A DNA stretch of 28,445 bases from Bacillota bacterium (GCA_023459915.1 JAEWSN010000135.1:1-28445), one strand, 5' to 3'. Numbered from the stretch's first letter, positions 20,679 through 27,740 are shown. Program-made: numbers and translations. Notes: a model not told the origin generated them from the letters alone.

Positions 20679-23335
20679 CGGGAACTCCTGGCCGGGGTCT
20701 GACCCCGCAGGGCTGCGTCCGCCGCGAGCTTGCCTGTCATGATGGAGATGGGCAGCCCGGAGGGGCTGTAGGTCCATTGCCCCGCCTGGTGGATGTTTGG
20801 CAGGGGGGTGCGGACCGCGGTGGCCACCCGGGTGAACCGGGACACCGCCGGGATTTCGCTGTTTGTGAAGGCCCAGCCGGTGATGGCACCATGGGTGTTG
20901 CCGGTGATGCGTTCCAGTGACAGCGGGGTATAGGAAAACTGTTCGCGGATGGCGTCTGCGAGCTGCGGATAGACCCCGGCCGTCAATGTCCGGATCATGC
21001 AGGCTTCACACCACTGCTTGAAAGCGTCGTACCAACCCAGATCCCGAACCACGCGAAACAGCGCGGCATCCATCAGGACACTGGCCATCAGGCCGGTCTG
21101 CCCGGGAGGCGCCAGCGTTTCGTCGCGCAGCGCGGGAATGGCGATTTCATAGGTGGTGGCGGAAAAATAGCGTTCGGCCCAAGTCCAGAGCGCGTCGCGA
21201 TACGCGGAGAGATCCGGCGCAAGCGTACCCGTTGCCGGTGAATCCGGCGCGAGCATATCCGCCGAACTGCCTTCCTGCCGTTGTGCCGATGGCCGGTCTT
21301 CCTGTCGCAGCGCTTCCCCTTGGGCGATCAGCCGGTTCAGATCCGGGCCGAACAATGTGCCGATGCCGTTGGCTTGCGGCGTATGGAAGAAATGCCCGTG
21401 GGATACCGCGCGGAAGTAGGCGGGGGGCAGGGCAAGCGCCAGGTGCAGCGAAAGAATGCTGTCTCCGCCCTGCTTGTCATGGATCAACACCTTTCGTTGC
21501 CGCACGCGTGCTCGCAGGGGCGCCTTTGTGATGCGTGCTTCGTCCACCGCCCGGTACAGGGCCTTTTGATCCGCCGCCCAGACCAGCTGGCGGTAGCGGT
21601 GGACCTCGCCGGTGCTTGTGCGGACCAGGCGCCGTTCCGGATCGACGTCCGTGATGGGCGTGTTGCAGCGGATCTCCGCTCCGTGCGCGGTGCTGTATGT
21701 CGCCAGGGCGGCGGGGAGGGCCCCGGTGCCGCTGCGTGGATACCGATAGTCCAGATACAGGCTGAAGTAGCTCATGGCAAAGAAGGCGGGGGTTTTTCGG
21801 AAAAAGTGCTGCGCGATGATGTCGATGAGCGCGGGGTTGGCGGTGAACGCGCGCAGGTGTTCCTCGGCGGGCTCGTTCATGCGGTTGATCCGGCCGATGG
21901 TTGCGAGGAAACGCCCCATCCAGGGCAGGAGCGTTTTCGACAGGTATTCCGTGTCATGGCGCAGATCCTTGAACAGCGGGTTTTCAATGCCGTACAGCAC
22001 CGCCATGTAGCGCATGACCTTGCGGATGTCCTGCAGGATGGCGTCGACATCCCCGGCGTTTTCCGGATACAGGGCCTTGAGCATCCGGCCGTAATCATCC
22101 AGATTCTCCGGGCGTTCCACATGGATCACCTTGTCCGCAATGCCGATGGAGACCGGGCTTTTCAAAAAATCCACATGGATGCCAAGCTGCTTGAGCATGG
22201 GGAGTACAATGCCGGAGTCCTCGATGGCGCGGATGCCGGCGTCAAAGGTGAATCCGTTGCGGGTGAACGTGTTGACCAGTCCGCCGGGGACCTCGCCCTT
22301 TTCAAACAGCACCACCGATTTCCCCGCCTGTGCGCAATAGGCGGCCGCGGTCAATCCGGCCATGCCGCCGCCCACCACCAGCACGTCCGCGACGGGATGG
22401 CGCGTGGCTTCGGCCAGATCGCGGCTGATGGCGAACACCTGCCTGCCGGCTTCACGATCCAGGGCATGTGGCGCGGGCGTTTCCGGATGGGTGAGGTTGA
22501 AGTATCGGCCGGTGGTATGGGCAAGTTGCGGCGCGGTGACCAGATAATGGATGGCTTCTCCCGCAATGCGCGGGTCTTTGAGCCCCCTGTCCACAACGTG
22601 GTGCATGTACCAGCGGTACAAAGAACCGTTGTTCTCTCCGATGGCGCTCCTGACTTCGCCCGGATGCATGGCGTTGCAGGTGACGCCACTGTCCTTGAGC
22701 AGGTCGGCGAATTCCCATGTGCATAGCAGCTGGGCCGTTTTGGCGGCGCCATAACCGCGCAGCCCGGTATAGTGCCGCCGGGCCCAGTCCAGATCGTCCA
22801 GCCGGAGGCCGCCGAACCGGTGCCCCTGGGAGTTGACCTGCAGGATGCGTGCGCCGGGTGTGGCTTTCAGTTTTGGGAGCAGGGTGTCCGTCAGGATGAA
22901 GGACGCGAGATGGTTCACACAGAACACCGATTCCAACCCGTCCGGTGTCAGCCTGCGGCGGGTGGCGAACATGCCCGCGTTGTTGATGAGGATGTCGATG
23001 GGATCCGGTTCCCGAAGCAGTGTTTCTGCGACCGCACGGACTTCGGCCGGTTTGGCGAAGTCTGCAAGCAGGTAGCGGCAGTCCGCGACATATTGCTCGC
23101 GCAACTGGCGGCACGCCTGTTCCGACTTCTCCCTGCTCCGATTGATCATGGTCAGCCGGGCACCGTGGGCAGCCAACACCTGCGCGGCCTCCCAGCCCAC
23201 GCCGGAGGTGCATCCCGTGATGACACAGTGTTGGCCGGTCAGGGACCGGTCACTGCGCTTCTGTGCCGTCCGGTTGTTGGCAAGCATTTGCCGCATGTCG
23301 GCCCATTTGTACTGTCGAAGGTATTTCCATGCCAT
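20675..23335 (-). CDS. Fusion of retinol-dehydrogenase-like SDR and RetSat/CrtI-like FAD oxidoreductase
   Basis: 886 residues, one uninterrupted frame. Residues ~33-310 are a complete short-chain dehydrogenase: TGCTSGVG (40-47), NNAG (118-121), Ser169 and YxxxK (Tyr195, Lys199), with the HPGEV stretch of retinol-dehydrogenase-like SDRs. Residues ~315-886 are an FAD enzyme of the phytoene desaturase / all-trans-retinol saturase type: dinucleotide motif GGGMAG (322-327), an EKGEVPGG strand end, and the closing W-x-x-SP-x-G-x-PI-x-IMTGKLAAD. The likely chemistry is redox change of an alcohol/ketone plus a C=C bond on a hydrophobic substrate, which is unknown. A low-complexity insert (LAPDSPATGTLAPDLSA) lies near 700. 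ATG 23335 has GAGG six bases upstream; longer in-frame starts have no site. The palindrome GGGGTCTGACCCC encodes part of the C-terminus. Confidence 0.82.
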   Translation of the reverse strand: MAWKYLRQYKWADMRQMLANNRTAQKRSDRSLTGQHCVITGCTSGVGWEAAQVLAAHGARLTMINRSREKSEQACRQLREQYVADCRYLLADFAKPAEVRAVAETLLREPDPIDILINNAGMFATRRRLTPDGLESVFCVNHLASFILTDTLLPKLKATPGARILQVNSQGHRFGGLRLDDLDWARRHYTGLRGYGAAKTAQLLCTWEFADLLKDSGVTCNAMHPGEVRSAIGENNGSLYRWYMHHVVDRGLKDPRIAGEAIHYLVTAPQLAHTTGRYFNLTHPETPAPHALDREAGRQVFAISRDLAEATRHPVADVLVVGGGMAGLTAAAYCAQAGKSVVLFEKGEVPGGLVNTFTRNGFTFDAGIRAIEDSGIVLPMLKQLGIHVDFLKSPVSIGIADKVIHVERPENLDDYGRMLKALYPENAGDVDAILQDIRKVMRYMAVLYGIENPLFKDLRHDTEYLSKTLLPWMGRFLATIGRINRMNEPAEEHLRAFTANPALIDIIAQHFFRKTPAFFAMSYFSLYLDYRYPRSGTGALPAALATYSTAHGAEIRCNTPITDVDPERRLVRTSTGEVHRYRQLVWAADQKALYRAVDEARITKAPLRARVRQRKVLIHDKQGGDSILSLHLALALPPAYFRAVSHGHFFHTPQANGIGTLFGPDLNRLIAQGEALRQEDRPSAQRQEGSSADMLAPDSPATGTLAPDLSAYRDALWTWAERYFSATTYEIAIPALRDETLAPPGQTGLMASVLMDAALFRVVRDLGWYDAFKQWCEACMIRTLTAGVYPQLADAIREQFSYTPLSLERITGNTHGAITGWAFTNSEIPAVSRFTRVATAVRTPLPNIHQAGQWTYSPSGLPISIMTGKLAADAALRGQTPARSSR
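20694..20706. repeat. Dispersed palindrome GGGGTCTGACCCC
   Basis: One copy lies inside the last codons of the SDR-FAD fusion gene (encoding RGQTP on the minus strand), 16 bases before the coupled LysE start. Same 13-mer as in the argC leader and at the nfnB stop. Confidence 0.9.
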
Positions 23336-23459
23336 GGCATTCCTCTTCTCATTCGCGTGTGGAGGCTCCAGGGGATCGGGTTCGGCTTTGCAGGCATCGG
23401 AAAGCGGAAATGGCGTCGTGGTCATCGGGATGTGGCGCCAGCTTTGGCAGTGGCGGCGT

Positions 23460-23912
23460 TTATCCGAACTTGCGGTGCATGAACCTGCGGTACGGTTTTT
23501 TGAACCAGGGGATGTTGTCGAAGATGTCACCCCACAGATCATAGTAGTCGCGTTGTTCGGCGATGCGGCCGTCTTCGCCCAGGGTCAGCTTTGTTGTACC
23601 GTAGATGGTGGAACTGGGATATTTCTTGAACCGCATGGTCATTTCCCACTGCATGAAGATGACCCCGTCGTCACGGACAATGGAGGGGACATGCATGGAC
23701 AACTGTTCGCAGCGATCTGTCAGCCGCTTGCACAACGCTTGAAAGGCCACGATGCCCCGCACCTCCTGGATGGAATCCTTGAAGTGGATGTCTTCATGGT
23801 AATAGGGAAAGATGCCGGACCAATCCGGTTTCCCCTCGCGATTGTAGGTGCTGGACCAGAGCGCACGGATGGTCTGTGTGTCCATGGACAACAGCGAGAA
23901 TGATGAATCCAT
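23460..23912 (-). CDS. NTF2/SnoaL-like small protein
   Basis: 150 residues, the usual size for a SnoaL/NTF2-fold protein. Features: an N-terminal helix (MDTQTIRALWSSTYNREG), a YYHEDIHFKDSIQEVRG segment, a strand pair around MQWEMTMRFKKYPSS and TKLTLGEDGRIAEQRDYYDLW, which match the cone-shaped NTF2 fold. Members bind small hydrophobic ligands and include isomerases and cyclases; the reaction here is unknown. Starts at ATG 23912 with AGGAGG only three bases away, tighter than usual; a downstream in-frame ATG at 23885 has no site. It is the first gene of the minus-strand cassette, 124 bases ahead of the SDR-FAD fusion. Confidence 0.72.
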   Translation of the reverse strand: MDSSFSLLSMDTQTIRALWSSTYNREGKPDWSGIFPYYHEDIHFKDSIQEVRGIVAFQALCKRLTDRCEQLSMHVPSIVRDDGVIFMQWEMTMRFKKYPSSTIYGTTKLTLGEDGRIAEQRDYYDLWGDIFDNIPWFKKPYRRFMHRKFG

Positions 23913-23984
23913 AGGCCTCCTGCCCGGCGGGCGATACATGTCACTTCTTTTCTACCACTTCTTACCCCAAAAGGGCAAAAGAAA

Positions 23985-23999
23985 ACCCGCGAAACGGGT
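23985..23999 (-). terminator. Probable terminator after nfnB
   Basis: On the minus strand ACCCG-TTTCG-CGGGT followed by TTTCTTTTG, about 50 bases after the nfnB stop. The stem is short (5 bp) but the T-rich tail is good. Confidence 0.55.
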
Positions 24000-24029
24000 A
24001 AAAGCCGCCTCGCGGGAGTTTGGGCTTAT

Positions 24030-24059
24030 GGGGTCTGACCCCGTACGGGGTCAGACCCC
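24030..24059. repeat. 30-bp perfect palindrome overlapping the nfnB stop
   Basis: Two copies of the dispersed 13-mer, GGGGTCTGACCCC (24030-24042) and GGGGTCAGACCCC (24047-24059), face each other around GTAC, giving a perfect 30-base palindrome. The right copy supplies the last nfnB codons and its TGA stop (24053-24051). Confidence 0.95.
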
Positions 24060-25451
24060 TGTTTTTGCCTGGATTTTCTCATGGATGGCCGCAGCGGCCT
24101 TCTTGCCCGCGCCCATGGCCAGGATGACTGTGGCCGCGCCGGTGACGGCATCTCCACCGGCATAGACGCCGTCCTTGGAGGTTTCGCCGGTTTCCTCATT
24201 GACCACGATGCCGCCCCATTTTTCCACCTGCAGACCGGGGGTGGTGGTGCGGATGAGCGGGTTGGGGGATGTGCCGATGGACATGATGACTGTATCGACG
24301 GGCACCACATGCTCCGAACCCTTTTTGGCTGTCGGGCGCCGGCGGCCGGAGGCATCCGGCTCACCCAGCACCATGTCCACGCATTCGATGCCGTTGACCC
24401 AGCCCTTCTCGTCCCCGAGAATCTGCGTGGGATTGGTGAGCAGCTTCATGATGATGCCCTCTTCCCTGGCGTGGTGGACTTCTTCCGCGCGGGCCGGCAT
24501 CTCCGCTTCGGAGCGGCGGTAGATGATATACACCTTTTCGGCGCCCAGCCGCTTGGCGCTACGTGCCGCGTCCATGGCCACGTTGCCGCCGCCGACGACC
24601 GCCACCGCGTTGCCGACCTTCACCGGGGTGTCGCAGTCCGGGAACAGATAGGCCTTCATCAGATTGATGCGGGTGAGGAACTCGTTGGCGGAATACACGC
24701 CATTGAGGTTCTCGCCCGGAATTTTCATGAAGGCGGGCAGTCCGGCGCCGGAGCCCACGAACACGGCCTCGAAGCCTTCTTCTATGACCTCATCGATGGT
24801 GATGGTCTTGCCCACAATCATGTTGGTGAGGATGGTGACACCCTCTTCCCTCACCGCATCGATTTCGCGCTGCACCAGCGCCTTGGGGAGGCGGAACTCG
24901 GGGATGCCGTAGACCAACACGCCGCCGGGCACATGGAACGCCTCGAAAATCGTGACGTCATAGCCGAGCTTGGCAAGATCTCCCGCGCAGGTGATGCCGG
25001 CGGGGCCGGAACCGATGACGGCCACCTTGTGCCCGTTGCGGGGTGTTTTCAACACTTTCTTCGTGATGTTTTCCATGTACCAGTCCGCCACAAAGCGCTC
25101 CAGACGGCCGATGGCCACCGGTTCTCCCTTGATGCCGCGCACACAGCGTTCCTCGCACTGGGATTCCTGCGGGCAGACGCGTCCGCAGACGGCCGGCAGC
25201 GCGTTGGTCTCGCGAATTTTCTCGTATGCCTTCTCGAATTCTCCCTGTGCCACCAGCATGATGAACTCGGGAATCTTCACGTTGACCGGGCATCCGGCCA
25301 CACAGGGCTGGTGCTTGCAGTTGAGGCAGCGTTTCGCCTCCTCCACGGCCATTTCCGGCGTGTAGCCCAGGGCGACCTCCCGGAAGTTGTGGTTGCGCAC
25401 ATCCGGGGCCTGTTCAGGCATGGGGATTTTTACGGGTGACATGTTGGGCAT
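24051..25451 (-). CDS. nfnB: NfnB: large subunit of ferredoxin-dependent NADH:NADP oxidoreductase (GltA-like)
   Basis: 466 residues. With NfnA it forms the soluble flavin-based electron-bifurcating transhydrogenase (NADH + 2 reduced ferredoxin with 2 NADP+). The N-terminal iron-sulfur region has CLNCKHQPCVAGCP and CGRVCPQESQCEERC, the two-cluster pattern of this family and of glutamate synthase small subunits. The FAD motif IGSGPAGITCAGDLAKLG is followed by a second dinucleotide motif VVGGGNVAMDAARSAKRLG for NADPH and the end AGGDAVTGAATVILAMGAGK. Taken alone this could be a GltA glutamate synthase subunit; the adjacent nfnA and absence of gltB favour Nfn. The ATG at 25451 follows GGAGG by seven bases. 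Its 3' end runs into the 30-bp palindrome. Confidence 0.9.
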   Translation of the reverse strand: MPNMSPVKIPMPEQAPDVRNHNFREVALGYTPEMAVEEAKRCLNCKHQPCVAGCPVNVKIPEFIMLVAQGEFEKAYEKIRETNALPAVCGRVCPQESQCEERCVRGIKGEPVAIGRLERFVADWYMENITKKVLKTPRNGHKVAVIGSGPAGITCAGDLAKLGYDVTIFEAFHVPGGVLVYGIPEFRLPKALVQREIDAVREEGVTILTNMIVGKTITIDEVIEEGFEAVFVGSGAGLPAFMKIPGENLNGVYSANEFLTRINLMKAYLFPDCDTPVKVGNAVAVVGGGNVAMDAARSAKRLGAEKVYIIYRRSEAEMPARAEEVHHAREEGIIMKLLTNPTQILGDEKGWVNGIECVDMVLGEPDASGRRRPTAKKGSEHVVPVDTVIMSIGTSPNPLIRTTTPGLQVEKWGGIVVNEETGETSKDGVYAGGDAVTGAATVILAMGAGKKAAAAIHEKIQAKTGV

Positions 25452-25562
25452 GGGTGTACCTCCGATTTGTGCGGCATCCTGCGGATGCCGTTGTCCGTGC
25501 TGCCGTTGAACGTGTTGCCACAGGCATGCCGGCGTTGGTTGCTGTTGCCGCAGGGCATGTCG

Positions 25563-25636
25563 GGTTGAGTCGTTCCGGGTTGAGCCTTGCTGGTTGAGCC
25601 GTTCCTGATTGAGCCGCTCCTGGTTGAGCCGCTCCG
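25563..25636. repeat. 15-bp minisatellite between nfnA and nfnB
   Basis: Five tandem units of about GGTTGAGCCGCTCCT (one is 14 bases), diverging toward the left end. It lies inside a 222-base spacer that separates genes which are normally adjacent. On the transcribed strand each unit carries an AGGAGC/AGGAAC string, resembling weak ribosome sites without start codons. Confidence 0.9.
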
Positions 25637-25673
25637 GTAGGGCAGTGCCGGCATGATCCCCGTAGCGATGATA

Positions 25674-26540
25674 CTATTTGCCAGGTTTCTCAGTTGCGGG
25701 TGCCTGACCCAGACCGATGCGGCAGGCATGGGCCTGCTCGGAAACCGATTCCTCGCGTTTGTACATGCCGAGCCGGCGAATCAGCTCGTCGAAATCCACC
25801 TGATGGCCGTCGAAATCCGGGCCATCCACGCAGGCAAACTTGGTTTCGCCGCCAACGGTCACCCGGCAGCCGCCGCACATGCCCGTGCCGTCGACCATGA
25901 TGGGGTTGAGGCTGACAATGGTGCGGATGCCATAAGGGCGGGTGAGCTCGGAGACAAACTTCATCATGATTGGCGGTCCGATGGCGACCACCAGATCGTA
26001 CCGGTTGCCGGCTTCGATGAGATCCTTGAGCACATTGGTGACAAAGCCCTTGTGTCCGTTCGACCCGTCGTCCGTTGTGACATACAGGTTGGTGGACACC
26101 GCCCGCATTTCCTCCTCGAGGATGACCAGATCCTTGTTGCGGAACCCGGCGATGATGTCGACCTCGGCACCCATGCCGAAGAGCTTTTTGGCCTGCGGAT
26201 ATGCGATGGCCGTACCCAGGCCGCCGCCGATGACCGCGGCCTTTTTCACGCCGTCAAAATGGGAGGCGACGCCAAGCGGTCCGGCGAAATCCAGGATTTC
26301 ATCTCCGGCTTCCATTTCCGCCAGATGCGTTGTTGTGGCGCCCACCACCTGAAAAATGATGGTGATGGTGCCGGTCTGCCGGTTGAAATCCGCGATGGTG
26401 AACGGAACGCGTTCCCCATCCTCGCGGGTGCGAAGGATGATGAACTGGCCGGGCTCCGCCTTGCGGGCCACATACGGGGCTTCAACCTCGAGCAGCTTCA
26501 CCTGGTCGTTGAGATCCTTTTTTCGAATGATTTTGTACAT
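25674..26540 (-). CDS. nfnA: NfnA: small subunit of electron-bifurcating NADH:NADP oxidoreductase
   Basis: 288 residues. A ferredoxin-NADP reductase-type fold: FAD region with PGQFIILRTREDGERVPFTIAD, NAD-binding GGGLGTAIAYPQAK, and a C-terminal [2Fe-2S] cluster stretch GTGMCGGCRVTVGG...FACVDGPDFDGHQVDFDEL, the cysteine/Asp pattern of NfnA and dihydroorotate dehydrogenase electron-transfer subunits. Pairing with nfnB makes Nfn by far the best call; it oxidises NADH in the complex. Start ATG 26540 has AGGAGGAG about eight bases upstream; an in-frame reading from 26609 lacks a site. First gene of the pair. A possible promoter and a nested inverted repeat lie upstream. Confidence 0.9.
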   Translation of the reverse strand: MYKIIRKKDLNDQVKLLEVEAPYVARKAEPGQFIILRTREDGERVPFTIADFNRQTGTITIIFQVVGATTTHLAEMEAGDEILDFAGPLGVASHFDGVKKAAVIGGGLGTAIAYPQAKKLFGMGAEVDIIAGFRNKDLVILEEEMRAVSTNLYVTTDDGSNGHKGFVTNVLKDLIEAGNRYDLVVAIGPPIMMKFVSELTRPYGIRTIVSLNPIMVDGTGMCGGCRVTVGGETKFACVDGPDFDGHQVDFDELIRRLGMYKREESVSEQAHACRIGLGQAPATEKPGK

Positions 26541-26661
26541 GCCTGGAGCTCCTCCTGTGGTGACGGGTGGATTTGCCGCAATGGGACGCGGCATGAAGGG
26601 CAGGCGCACAGCGGCACAGGGTTGTGCCGAACATGCGGGGTGGCCGGTCTGGAGTTACCTT

Positions 26662-26691
26662 ATTATAAAGGCAACCGGGGTCTGCGCACAA
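26662..26691 (-). promoter_or_regulatory. Probable promoter of nfnA-nfnB
   Basis: On the minus strand TTGTGC (26691-26686), an 18-base spacer and perfect TATAAT (26667-26662), about 120 bases upstream of nfnA. The -35 sits inside a set of inverted repeats (26670-26723). Confidence 0.6.
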
Positions 26692-26723
26692 GTGCGGAGA
26701 AGATTCTCCCGTGCGGGGTTGCC
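26670..26723. repeat. Nested inverted repeats upstream of nfnA
   Basis: Outer arms GGCAACC (26670-26676) and GGTTGCC (26717-26723), middle arms CGCAC (26685-26689) and GTGCG (26711-26715), inner perfect dyad GGAGAA-GA-TTCTCC (26696-26709). It spans the -35 of the probable nfnA promoter, so a regulator site or a transcribed structure are both possible. Confidence 0.6.
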
Positions 26724-26844
26724 CGGATGGGACGCCGTGTGGCGGATAGGGTTTTTGCCTGACGGTGCCGGTTGTGGCGATTCCCGCCAAGTCGGGTCGT
26801 GGTTGGGCGTATCCGGCACGGCGCAATGTGAGTGGGAGTACAAG

Positions 26845-26878
26845 AAAAAAGCTAAAAAAGCTCGAAAAAAGAAGAAAA
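26845..26878. promoter_or_regulatory. Phased A-tracts (probable intrinsic DNA bend) upstream of hsp20
   Basis: Three A6 tracts and an A4 tract begin at 26845, 26854, 26865 and 26875, spaced 9-11 bases, i.e. once per helical turn. That is the classical arrangement for curved DNA. It lies 70-100 bases upstream of the hsp20 -35 in otherwise GC-rich sequence. Confidence 0.7.
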
Positions 26879-26920
26879 CCAGTGTTAATTGAAAGAAATC
26901 ACCGTTCTCTGCCCAAAGAA

Positions 26921-26937
26921 AGTCAAAGAAAGTCAAA
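26921..26937. promoter_or_regulatory. CtsR operator 1
   Basis: AGTCAAAGAAAGTCAAA matches the CtsR consensus RGTCAAANANRGTCAAA at every position. It ends seven bases before the -35 of the hsp20 promoter. Confidence 0.9.
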
Positions 26938-26944
26938 AACAGAC

Positions 26945-26973
26945 TTGCGATCGGCGAACCTGTTTTGTAGAAT
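26945..26973 (+). promoter_or_regulatory. Sigma-A promoter of hsp20
   Basis: TTGCGA (26945-26950), exactly 17 bases, TAGAAT (26968-26973). Two CtsR operators bracket it. Confidence 0.8.
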
Positions 26974-26983
26974 GATGTCAGAA

Positions 26984-27000
26984 GGTCAAAGAAAGTCAAA
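26984..27000. promoter_or_regulatory. CtsR operator 2
   Basis: GGTCAAAGAAAGTCAAA is again a perfect fit to RGTCAAANANRGTCAAA. It begins 11 bases after the -10, so it covers or directly follows the start of transcription and would block the polymerase. Confidence 0.9.
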
Positions 27001-27065
27001 AACAAAGACAATCCGTTGACCAAAATGCATTGCACATACAGAACTTGTTTGAAGGAGGTATTGGT

Positions 27066-27515
27066 ATGTTTGGCTTGATTCCCTATGGCAGAAAGAACAC
27101 TTTGGTAGGCAGAAGTGGTGACCTCTGGAATGTGGATCGTGTGTTTGACAACTTTTTCAGGGATCCGTTCTTCAGCACGCCGGTTGTGGCCGGCGGCCAG
27201 ATCCGCACGGACATTCGTGAAACCGACAAGGAGTACATTTTTGAGGCCGAGTTGCCCGGTGTGAGGAAGGAAGACATTTTCCTGGAAGTCAAGGATGATG
27301 TGTTGACCTTTGGCGTGGATCAGAACCAGGAGACCGAAGAGGATCGGGACGGCTATCTGTGCCGGGAGCGCCGGTGCGGGTCCGTGCGCCGCAGCTTCCG
27401 TGTGGACAAGGTGGCGGAGGCCGATGTGAAAGCCTCCTACACGGACGGCGTGCTCAAGATTGTGCTTCCGAAGACGGAAGTGGTGGACACCACAAGACGC
27501 ATTGAGATTGAGTGA
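27066..27515 (+). CDS. hsp20: Hsp20 / alpha-crystallin small heat-shock protein
   Basis: 149 residues, typical size. An N-terminal arm with WNVDRVFDNFFRDPFF precedes the alpha-crystallin domain from ~residue 43 (RTDIRETDKEYIFEAELPGVRKEDI) to the closing GVLKIVLPK, with an ARGRRC-like SVRRSFRV stretch between. An ATP-independent holdase forming cytoplasmic oligomers that keep unfolded proteins soluble during heat stress. AAGGAGG lies seven bases before the ATG; an in-frame ATG at 27030 lies within the leader and is unlikely. Two CtsR operators predict repression at low temperature. CtsR itself is not in the window. Monocistronic with its own terminator. Confidence 0.93.
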   Translation: MFGLIPYGRKNTLVGRSGDLWNVDRVFDNFFRDPFFSTPVVAGGQIRTDIRETDKEYIFEAELPGVRKEDIFLEVKDDVLTFGVDQNQETEEDRDGYLCRERRCGSVRRSFRVDKVAEADVKASYTDGVLKIVLPKTEVVDTTRRIEIE

Positions 27516-27545
27516 TACAGGCGTTCCCTCTTTCCCTCCGCATTC

Positions 27546-27571
27546 GGGGTGCCGTGAAGGCACCCCTTTTT
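27546..27571 (+). terminator. Rho-independent terminator after hsp20
   Basis: GGGGTGCC (27546-27553), a five-base loop, GGCACCCC (27559-27566) and TTTTT. It begins 30 bases after the stop codon. Confidence 0.93.
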
Positions 27572-27740
27572 GGCGGGGTGAACGCAGTTTCCGCCGCCAA
27601 AGGAACGCGCGGCGGGGATGTGCTTGTCCAACTGGCCAAGCGTGTCTCCGGCTGGCCTGTCAGACAAAATGAAAACAATCCCGTAGAAAGGATTGCAGAT
27701 GGTTTTGTCATGTAATAGACTTGTGCCGAGGGAAGCATGT

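Noticed and set aside
25563..25636. CRISPR-like array
   Set aside because: The units are contiguous with no spacers, too short, and there are no cas genes.
25430..25729. Small minus-strand frame with GST-repeat translation across the nfnA-nfnB spacer
   Set aside because: The Gly-Ser-Thr repeat comes from the 15-bp minisatellite and the frame has no ribosome site or conserved end.
26655..27563. 302-codon minus-strand open frame over the hsp20 region
   Set aside because: It overlaps the CtsR operators, promoter and the true hsp20 gene, and has no homology I recognise.
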